Program-made: the position numbers and the translations under genes
Origin: Hymenopus coronatus
Taxonomy: Eukaryota; Arthropoda; Insecta; Mantodea; Hymenopodidae
Assembly (NCBI GenBank): GCA_030762935.1
Contig: CM060891.1
Span: 2,433,001-2,497,000 of the forward strand
Direction: 5' to 3'
DNA: 64,000 bases
The notes under the pieces: generated by a model
Seen by the model: only the letters and a program-made list of their open reading frames with translations
Databases searched by the model: none
Told to the model about the DNA's origin: nothing
Shown here: positions 56,094 through 64,000 of the stretch, piece after piece
How the letters are laid out: each line of letters starts with the position of its first letter
How positions within the stretch are numbered: position 1 is the first letter of the stretch

Positions 56094-56414
56094 TTCCATA
56101 ATCAAAATATTCCCCGTGGCTCAAAGTTTGAAGCTTTGAACCGCACACACAACTTTAAGCGGTGATATTTCAATAACTTTGATTACTAAATTATTACACT
56201 TTTTTAAAGAAATATTAATTTGAATGGAAAATTAATTTGAAAAACTTGGTATTGGTTAATATTGTCCTTTGTAAGCTTACAATAGCTACTTTTGCCCATT
56301 CTGGGAAATTTTAATTGTATTTAAAGAAAAAGTTAACATTTTGAAGGTGTGAAAATAAAGTGGTGTACTAGGATAGAGGCAGACAAGCTGAGCCCGGGCT
56401 ATCACACACCCAAT

Positions 56415-56905
56415 TAATTGTAATACATCTCTGAAACAAATTATTCTTCTATCTACTTGATGCTAAACATGAACAGAAATTGTCTTATTACTTGCTTCCT
56501 TGAATACACTAGGATAAAGTGATAGTCAAATGTTTTAAAATGTGGTTGCTATCAGTCTGTTTTCGTGGCCAGGAGTTGACAAGTTGCCGCATGAGAAAAG
56601 TTTAAGTATTTTAAAACTGAAATTAATAACAGGGAATATCTCCAACACTGCCAACTCCACCAAATATATATATGACAGAAATTGTGTGTTTAAAGGAACT
56701 TACATTTTTTGTGCTATAGGACTGTTACGGTTTACTAGTTATGCAAAATTGAAGGGAAAAAATCATCCGGAATAAAGAGGTCTTTGGAGGCTATTCCCGG
56801 AAAATTCAACATATACATTTTATTTGTTGTTTAAATATTATATAATTTAATCAATATCAATAGATTTGAGGAAATAAAAATTTTGGAAATTTGATGCATG
56901 TGAAG
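56415..56905 (-). mobile_element. Family A fragment, minus orientation
   Basis: Diverged copy recognisable from ACATCTCTGAAACAAATTAT, TACTTGCTTCCTTG and GGAGGCTATTCCCGGAAAAT; the palindromic end is absent. Confidence 0.55.
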
Positions 56906-57434
56906 GGACTGAGCTATGCTGGAGAACAATCTCGTCAGCTGCACACAAACAGCTGCAATATCTCCCACGAGAACGTCCCGTCTGCTGGCTCTAACTGGGT
57001 CAACAGGTTCTCCAGGACACTGCTGCCACCTACTCGGATCGATGCTGCATCACTTTCTCTACCCACTGTGTCAAATGTGTGTGTGTGTGTACTTAAAAAT
57101 TAAGTTGCAGGGTCTGCCTCACATTCGAGCAACTTTAAGCTCCATGGATATGAGCATCGTTTGATCGTGACCGACCCGGTTGAAGGACGTTAAGCTATCC
57201 CCTCCCCTTCACACCGTAAGAGGCAGACAGAAACTGAGTAACGTTTATGTCGTACAATGAAGTGCATAACAGAATAAGGACGGTTTGTTACAGGCCTGTA
57301 CCTATTGTGGCAGGTGGTACAGAAATGCAGCGCCCAGCTGATGTAACTTAGAAACATGCGTCTAACGCTTTTAATTGTAAAGCGATAACAAATGACCGGC
57401 CACTTGTTGAGGAACATTCCCAGCCCTAGCATCG

Positions 57435-57588
57435 CGACGTCATAAAATCGATTCTCCGACGCTCCGCATATGACGTCACATGCCGCATGGGCGTGGATTG
57501 ACGTCACCAATGACGCAAACAATTACGGGATCTCCCGTAAAGTGCTATAATAAAAACAAGAGAAGAGGAAGCGGCGGCGATTACGTCA
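57435..57588 (+). promoter_or_regulatory. CRE cluster with TATA-like box, facing right
   Basis: Perfect TGACGTCA palindromes occur at 57471-57478 and 57499-57506. Variants lie at 57435-57442 (CGACGTCA), 57511 (TGACGCAA) and 57581-57588 (TTACGTCA). Downstream on the plus strand is TATAATAA at 57546-57553, which would place a start near 57577; no clear initiator is seen there. CREs are symmetric, so the cluster could also serve the minus strand as an enhancer in the Hr38 upstream region. The block is non-repetitive and GC-richer than its surroundings. Confidence 0.45.
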
Positions 57589-57593
57589 ATAAG

Positions 57594-57707
57594 ATGGCGT
57601 CATTGCAGCACGTGAAGCGAATCCGGCGGTTAAAGGGACGCTACCAGTGCGACGGCCAACTGGGACATGTGTTTCTCGAGTATCGTCCAGCACAGATGCT
57701 CCTCTAA
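57594..57707 (+). CDS. Short ORF after the 57.5-kb CRE/TATA cluster, unrecognised
   Basis: An ATG with an AAG-ATG-G context opens a 37-codon frame starting MASLQHVKRIRRLKGRYQC and ending at TAA, just where the 114-bp array begins. It lies where a first exon would if the TATA-like box at 57546 is used. I see no family match and no clear GT donor before the stop, so it may be a chance frame or an upstream ORF. Confidence 0.15.
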   Translation: MASLQHVKRIRRLKGRYQCDGQLGHVFLEYRPAQMLL

Positions 57708-58160
57708 TAAAGGGTGGTATCTTCTTTAGCTAGCTCGTATCCTCATCAAGGATACGCATTAACTAGCACGTATCCTCTACAAGGACACGCATTGTATCGT
57801 CTAAGTTAGATGCTCCTCTAATAAAGGGTGGTATCTTCTTTAGCTAGCTCGTATCCTCATCAAGGATACGCATTAACTAGCACGTATCCTCTACAAGGAC
57901 ACGCATTGTATCGTCTAAGTTAGATGCTCCTCTAATAAAGGGTGGTATCTTCTTTAGCTAGCTCGTATCCTCATCAAGGATACGCATTAACTAGCACGTA
58001 TCCTCTACAAGGACACGCATTGTATCGTCTAAGTTAGATGCTCCTCTAATAAAGGGTGGTATCTTCTTTAGCTAGCTCGTATCCTCATCAAGGATACGCA
58101 TTAACTAGCACGTATCCTCTACAAGGATACGCATTGTATCGTCTAAGACAGATACTCTAA
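57694..58160. repeat. 114-bp tandem repeat beside the CRE cluster
   Basis: About four copies of a 114-bp unit (AGATGCTCCTCTAATAAAGG start). Each unit contains an inverted pair GTATCC...GGATAC around TCATCAA. Decayed related sequence continues to about 58600. Confidence 0.92.
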
Positions 58161-58599
58161 TAAAGGGTAGTATCTTCTTTAAGTAGCAAGGTGAAGGGAT
58201 GTATCCAGAAGAAGAATACGCATTCTAATGCAAGAAGGTATTAGACAGACATTTCTCTAATAAAGGATAGCACCTTCTTTAATTAGCAGGGTGATAGGAT
58301 GTATCCTCCAGAAGAATAGACATTTTAATGAATGAAGAAAATATCCTCTTTAACTATCAGCGAATACATGTATCCTCTAATCATCGTAAATGAATGAAAC
58401 TATCTCTTTAATTAGAAGGCTGAATGGGTGTATCCTCTAGGATAGGCAGTCTAATGAATGGGTGTATCCTCTAGGATAGGCAGTCTAATGAATGAACATA
58501 TCATCTTTAATGTGCAGGGTGCAGGGCTGTATTCTCTAGACGGGTACACGTTCTAATGAATGACGAAAACATCTTCTAGAAGGGTAGACTATTCTCTTT

Positions 58600-59925
58600 A
58601 ACTAGCAGGAAAAGGCATACATTCTCCAGAAGGGTAGATATTCTAACGAACTAAGGTGCCCCATTTAACGAGCAGGAAGAAGGGGTATTATGTATATCCT
58701 CTAGAAGGGTAGATATTCTAACGAACCAAGGTATCCCGTTTAACGAGCAGGAAGAGGGGGTATTATGTATATCCTCTAGAAGGGTAGATACTCTAACGAA
58801 CCAAGGTGCCCTGTTTAACGAGCAGGAAGAAGGGGTATTATGTATATCCTCTAGAAGGGTAGATACTCTAACGAACCAAGGTATCCTGTTTAAGGAGCAG
58901 GAAGAAGGGGTATCATGTATATCCTCTAGAAGGGTAGATACTCTAACGAACCAAGGTGCCCTGTTTAACGAGCAGGAAGAAAGGGTATCATGTATATCCT
59001 CTAGAAGGGTAGATATTCTAACGAACCAAGGTATCCTGTTTAAGGAGCAGGAAGAAGGGGTATCATGTATATCCTCTAGAAGGGTAGATATTCTAACGAA
59101 CCAAGGTATCCCGTTTAACGAGCAGGAAGAGGGGGTATTATGTATATCCTCTAGAAGGGTAGATATTCTAACGAACCAAGGTACCCTGTTTAACGAGCAG
59201 GAAGAAGGGGTAGCATGTATATCCTCTAGAAGGGTAGATATTCTAACGAACCAAGGTACCCTGATTAACTAGCAGGAAGAAGGGGTAGCATGTATATCCT
59301 CTAGAAGGGCAGATATTCTAACGAACTAATGTGCCCTGTTTAACGAGCAGGAAGAAGGGGTAGCATGTATATCCTCTAGAAGGGTAGATATTCTAACGAA
59401 CCAAGGTACCCTGATTAACTAGCAGGAAGAAGGGGTAGCATGTATATCCTCTAGAAGGGCAGATATTCTAACGAACTAAGGTGCCCTGTTTAACGAGCAG
59501 GAAGAAGGGGTAGCATGTATATCCTCTAGAAGGGTAGATATTCTAACGAACCAAGGTATCCCGTTTAACGAGCAGGAAGAAGGGGTGGCATGTATATCCT
59601 CTAGAAGGGCAGATATTCTAACGAACCAAGGTACCCTGTTTAACGAGCAGGAAGAAGGGGTAGCATGTTTATCCTATAGAAGGGCAGATACTCTAACGAA
59701 CCAAGGTACCCTGTTTAACGAGCAGGAAGAAGGGGTAGCATGTATATCCTCTAGAAGGGTAGATATTCTAACGAACCAAGGTATCCCGTTTAACGAGCAG
59801 GAAGAAGGGGTAGCATGTATATCCTATAGAAGGGCAGATACTCTAACGAACCAAGGTACCCTGTTTAACGAGCAGGAAGAACGGGTAGCATGTATATCCT
59901 CTAGAAGGGCAGATGCCCGGTTAGT
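58600..59925. repeat. 75-bp minisatellite next to the distal 5' exon
   Basis: About 17 units of ATCCTCTAGAAGGGTAGATA, TTCTAACGAACCAAGGTACC, CTGTTTAACGAGCAGGAAGA and the linker AGGGGTAGCATGTAT. The repeat ends about 45 bp from the GTAAGT donor of the distal exon. Its 25-codon open frame is an effect of the period. Confidence 0.94.
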
Positions 59926-59971
59926 GGTGTGCAAGCTGGTGTTAGTGGACGCAGCATGATTCTCAACTTAC

Positions 59972-60262
59972 TGGTGTAGACGAGACTCGAGTGACGGAGA
60001 TGGTGGTGGTGGTGATAGTGGTGATAGTGGTGGCGGTGGTTGTTGTTGTCGTCGCGACACGTTGTTGAAGTTTGCATGTCTCCTAGACATGGTTGGAGCG
60101 TTGCCCCATTTGGTCCGGGTACACAACACCAAAAGTTTGAAGTACACCCACCTGCTGGGGGTGGCGACCCTGACGTTGATGACGAAGACGACGACAGATC
60201 CAGAACGGAGTCACTTCACATTGCACTACGAACACACACGCCAAGGACTGTCGCACCAGACT
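59972..60262 (-). other. Candidate distal 5' exon with strong splice donor
   Basis: This 291-nt segment runs from the predicted TSS to a CCA|GTAAGT donor (59971-59966). It holds short upstream ORFs. One begins at an ATG at 60090 and stays open for 39 codons to the donor, reading MSRRHANFNN then a Q/P/S-rich tail, and leaves two bases. That phase does not fit exons 2 or 3 but does fit exon 4. The likeliest role is an untranslated leader spliced to exon 2 with initiation at 38966; a protein-coding alternative N-terminus is possible. Confidence 0.45.
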
Positions 60263-60425
60263 AACCGTTCTCCGCCCCACTCTCTCTATTATAAAACACC
60301 TCTTTCTACTACGGCTGTAGTAGGGGGATGTGACGTCATGCGCCGGGATCGATCGCGCAGGAGGAGGAAACCCACGGACGTCACAACTGTGACGTCATTA
60401 CTGCGACGTCATGGCCGGGGCGTCA
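60262..60425 (-). promoter_or_regulatory. Distal CRE-rich promoter, candidate second Hr38 promoter
   Basis: Reading the minus strand, perfect TGACGTCA elements lie at 60397-60390 and 60338-60331, with single-mismatch CREs at 60411-60404 and 60384-60377 and a TGACGC half-site near 60420. A TATAATA box starts at 60293, 31 nt before the A (60262) of a TTAGTC initiator. The spacing and initiator hexamer equal those of the proximal Hr38 promoter. CREs at -70 and -130 with a TATA box are the usual design of CREB-driven immediate-early promoters. Ownership by Hr38 is inferred: it is the only minus-strand gene downstream in the window. Confidence 0.55.
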
Positions 60426-60684
60426 CTTGGATCAATAGCAGCGAGCGGTTTCCAGGGTTCGAGTCCGGAGGGTTATCCCGTTGAATCACACAGTTCCGGA
60501 TGCGCTCCGGGGATTTCCTCTAGAATTACTTGAAAATGTACCTATTGCGACTTTGTTCCAGAGAAATGTTTTGTTTATCAAGGAATTGTCCCTGAGGGAT
60601 CCGTGGCGAGTCCACCCAGGAGCTTCCCTCGTCTTAAGACATTCTGCAAGCAACACCTAGTTAATAGCTATCGAGTTTATTGCC

Positions 60685-61235
60685 TTCTCTAGCCGCATAG
60701 AGAAGGTATTGCACTCCACCCAAAATTTGATACCAAGATTTCATCATAATACATGTTCGTGCACAGCTGAAGAAAGAAAAGTCGCTTTGGTGTTCAAGTG
60801 GAGCATGTCTCGAAATGTTTGGTTTTCTCAAAAACGACTCTAACGATTTTGATTATATTACCGCATATTAAGAAAATCACATCACAAATAAAATGTATAT
60901 TTTGAATTTTTGGGAATAGCCTCTGAAGACCTCTTTATTCTAGTCGAGTTTGGTAGAACTTTTTATCACGGTTAAACCATAAGAGATAAACAAGAACTTA
61001 CAACACAAAAAATGTAGATCTTTTTAAAACTTATAATTTATCCCATATAGTTTTTTATGTAGAGCTGACAGTTTCTGAGATGTTCCTTGTTATTGGTTTT
61101 AACTTTAAACTTTTTTCTGAACCAGCAAGTAATGTTTCGTTTCTTCTCTGCAGGTAGGTTTTGTAAGTGTGTTACAGCTACAGAAAGTCATGTGAATGGA
61201 ACATATCAGACATTGTTTCATTTTGTTCAGGGAAC
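60685..61235 (+). mobile_element. Family A copy, plus orientation
   Basis: Starts GCCTTCTCTAGCCGCATAGAG and ends CAGAAAGTCATGTGAATGGA. The GT tract region is deleted. It begins about 260 bp upstream of the distal CRE cluster. Confidence 0.6.
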
Positions 61236-61334
61236 CTCAAAATATGTATTTGGGTGAATGGTCCAGAAAGTAATAAGTGTCTATAATTGGGCAACCTTGG
61301 AGGTGGTACATGTGCCCGTTTCTCAATATACACG

Positions 61335-61432
61335 TAGTACTATGTACATAGTGTATAAAGAAGGTATTGCATTGCACACAAAAATTCAGTACCGAGATTT
61401 CACCCCAAATATATGTTTCAGGGTCCCCTGTA

Positions 61433-61472
<40 letters not shown>

Positions 61473-62225
61473 TTTTCACAAAAAGGTCCGTGTGTATGTG
61501 AAAGTGATAACTCAAAAACAAAAAGTCGGTAAAATACCAAACTTCATATTTAAATTTGGTATCTTCCAAGGATGCAACACGAATATTTTGAGAAAAATCA
61601 TCTTACCCCAAACTACCCTTTAAATGGAACTTTTTTCGAAAATTTTGATTTTTTCATAAATGGCTCTAACGATTTTGATTAAAATATCGTATATTAAAGA
61701 TATTTACCTGACAAATAAAATGTAGATCTTGAATTTTCTTGGAGTAGCCTCTGAAGACTACTTTATTCTGGATGAATTTTACGGAATTTTGCATAACTGC
61801 TAAACCGTAAGAGATGAACAAAAACTTACCACACAAAAACTGTAGAGCACGTTAAAACACACAATTTATACTACATAGACTTTTCTCGTGGAGTTGATCG
61901 TTTTTGAGTTATTACTTGTTTTTGATTTCACCTTAAAAAACATACTTTTCTCATACAGGAATTTGTGAAGTCGTGTCCATACAAACAAAGGAACTTCAGT
62001 GACACAGCAACCAGCTTTTGACTATCACTTTAACCTCTGCTACAAGCGAAATAAGGGAATTTCGCTTCTACTTCAAAGGAAATAAGTAGTAAGATTATTG
62101 CTGCTAATTTGTTTTTCTGAATTACCATGAAGTAAATAGAAGCATAAGCTTTTTAACAATAATTTGTTGCAGAGATGTAGAGAAAGTGATGTGAATGAAA
62201 GACATCAGATTTTTAGCAGCTAAAA
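61335..62225 (+). mobile_element. Family A copy, near full length
   Basis: Palindrome (CGTAGTACTATGTACATAGT) at left and GATGTAGAGAAAGTGATGTG at right, about 0.89 kb. An A30 tract occupies 61440-61469. Confidence 0.75.
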
Positions 62226-62329
62226 GTCCGAATGCTAGCAATTGTAGGTTTGCTGGAGGAATGAAGGCGTTTCTCAACATAGTCTCGAGGATGCGGCGAA
62301 GCGCCACTCTCTTGTGTCTGCCGAGATTT

Positions 62330-62785
62330 CTGCATAGCTCAAAAATGCCTCTAATCATTTTGATTAAGTCACTCACCGTATATTAAAGATATTCACATCA
62401 AAATTAAAATGAACACTTTGAAATTTCTAGAAATACCCTCCGAATAACTGCTAAACTGTAAGAGACAGACAAAAATGTAGATCTGTTAAAACACACAATT
62501 TATGTCATACACGTTTGTCTTGTGGAATTTACTGTTTCCGAAATATTCATTGTTATAGGTTTCAATTTGAAACTAATCAACTTTTCTCAAACGGGACCAT
62601 ACAAAGCGGTCCGAACCTCAATTGCTAAACATAGCGAGCAGTATCACTTTATCCTAGTGTATTCCCTTATTCTACTGACAAGGAAGCAAGTAATAAGACA
62701 ATTTCTGTTAGTGTTTATCTGGATTAGCATCAAGTAGATAGAAGACAGGTAGAGAAAGTTATGTTAATGAAACACATTATTTGGA
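62330..62785 (+). mobile_element. Family A copy, left-truncated
   Basis: Begins with CTCAAAAATGCCTCTAATCA and ends GGTAGAGAAAGTTATGTTAA. Confidence 0.6.
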
Positions 62786-62934
62786 TAGTGTTGCATTTCG
62801 TTATGTTAAATATCTACTTGACTTTGAAGGTGTTTAAAAAAACCCGAGGAGGCACTTTTTGCCTAGACAGACCTGGACTCATCGCATGCTCCGGAAACCA
62901 AGAAATCTTATGTCCTCCGCTCACCTAACATTTT

Positions 62935-63475
62935 TTAGCCGTTCTACAAACAAATGTTTCTTATAAAACACTAACAGAAATTGTCTTACTACTTGCTTCC
63001 TTGTGAGCAGAAGGGAGTACACCAGGATAGCTCTCACACTTTCCGTGTGAAAGTAGTTTAAATCTAAAACAAATAACAAGGAATATCTCAGAAATGGTCA
63101 ATTCAACAAAACAAAAAACAAAATATTGCATAAATTGTGTATTTTAACGTGATCTACATCTTTTTGTCTATCTCTTACGGTTTACTAGTTCCGCAAAATT
63201 CAGGATATATATCTTATTTGCGTATAAATACTTCTAATATGAGGTATTTTAATCAAATCGTTAGAGCCATTTTTGAGAAAAACAAACATTTCGGACTTTT
63301 TTCCATGTAAAGGGTAGTTTGGGGTGCGGGATTTTTCTCAAAATCTTCGTGTCACATTCCTGGAAGATACTAAACTTAAATACCAAGTTTGGTGTTTTAC
63401 CGACCCCTCGTTTTAGAATTATCGTGTTCACCTACTCACACACACGGACCTTTTTCTGAAAGTAATTTTTACTTT
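62935..63475 (-). mobile_element. Family A copy, minus orientation, left-truncated
   Basis: Recognised from the TACTACTTGCTTCCTTGTGA block through GTAGTTTGGGGTGCGGGATT to the GGACCTTTTTCTGAAAGTA region; its palindromic end is shared or fused with the next copy. Confidence 0.6.
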
Positions 63476-63711
63476 CTCTACACGTACTATATGCATACTG
63501 TATAGAGAAGGTATTGCAGTATTCCACCCAAAAATACGATTCCGAGAATTCACCGGAAATACATCTTTTGAGCCCCCCTGAATCCAAAAAAATCATTTTT
63601 ATTTTCTCTATACGTACTATGTACATATTATATAGAGAAGGTATTGTATTGCACCCAAAAATTCAATACCGAGACCCCCGAATCCAAAACAAACATTTTT
63701 AGATAAATGTC

Positions 63712-63754
<43 letters not shown>

Positions 63755-64000
63755 CTGTGGACAACATAGCTCAAAAATGAAACGACCGTTAAAAACCAAA
63801 CTTGTTATTTAAGATTAGTTTCTTCCAAGGATGCGACACAAGATTTTCAAAAAAAATCCCCCCACCTCAAACTACCCTTTACGCGGAAAAAATTTCAAAA
63901 ATTGTGATTTTCTTAAAAATGGCTCTAACAGTTTTGTTTAAAATCTCGTATATGTAAGATATTTACTTGCCAAATATATCTTGAATTTTCTGGGAATAGC
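63466..64000 (+). mobile_element. Family A copies in tandem, running off the window
   Basis: Two palindromic left ends occur 133 bp apart (63470 and 63603), showing a partial tandem duplication of the 5' part. The second continues to the window edge. Its GT tract is (GT)19 at 63714-63751. Confidence 0.7.

Noticed and set aside
57190..57522. 110-codon minus-strand frame over the CRE block
   Set aside because: It runs through the CRE palindromes, has no similarity I recognise and lacks a splice or stop context suggesting a gene.
59585..59959. 124-codon plus-strand repeat protein
   Set aside because: It is the 75-bp array read in one frame, ending when the array ends.
60430..60500. Another SINE head (GGGTTCGAGTCC)
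   Set aside because: A single B-box-like match without an A box, body or duplication; it may be old SINE-2 but cannot be supported.

Overview
The window is eukaryotic, arthropod nuclear DNA, most likely from an insect with a large, repeat-rich genome. The signs are GT-AG introns of many kilobases, tRNA-derived SINEs with target-site duplications, decayed mariner and LINE copies, a PIF/Harbinger-like element, and one recognisable gene whose DNA-binding and ligand-binding domains are those of the insect NR4A orphan nuclear receptor HR38. I cannot name the species from the sequence alone.

The gene, Hr38, lies on the minus strand. Seven coding exons were placed by matching splice signals and codon phases: 39157-39142, 39061-38946, 21266-20701, 19027-18466, 12865-12663, 9992-9814 and 6459-6203. 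They join into one 1,899-nt frame (632 residues): a low-complexity activation region, two C4 zinc fingers, an NBRE-type C-terminal extension and a three-exon ligand-binding domain. A TATA box and an initiator lie just before exon 1. About 21 kb further upstream a second minus-strand promoter (60.26-60.42 kb) has the same TTAGTC initiator, a TATA-like box at -31 and two perfect cAMP-response elements, and is followed by a 5' exon with a GTAAGT donor. This would suit an activity-induced immediate-early gene. A third CRE cluster (57.43-57.59 kb) points the other way.

Layout by region. 1-5.2 kb: downstream flank with a LINE remnant, an AT-rich tract, an unrecognised coding-like patch and a 71-bp minisatellite. 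5.2-21.3 kb: 3' UTR and exons 7 to 3; the introns hold a second LINE remnant, several copies of a ~0.8-1.1 kb dispersed element (called family A here), a mariner, a 2.8-kb GT-rich array and a 97-bp array. 21.3-38.9 kb: a 17.7-kb intron with SINEs, a Harbinger-like element nested in family A, a 65-bp-arm hairpin, unrecognised plus-strand coding-like segments, a 3-kb 13/22/39-bp minisatellite complex and a 34-bp array. 38.9-39.2 kb: proximal promoter and exons 1-2. 39.4-60.4 kb: upstream DNA or 5' intron with 27/41-bp, 65-bp, 34-bp, 60/75-bp, 114-bp and 75-bp arrays, a second mariner, a foldback and the distal promoter. 60.5-64 kb: stacked family A copies.

Two things stand out. At least eleven tandem arrays, mostly with unrelated units, make up about 18 kb of this single-gene window. 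Family A is an apparently undescribed non-autonomous element with asymmetric terminal inverted repeats and a hairpin end; its internal GT tract seems to have seeded one of the largest arrays. No other complete protein gene, CRISPR, rRNA or functional tRNA gene was seen.
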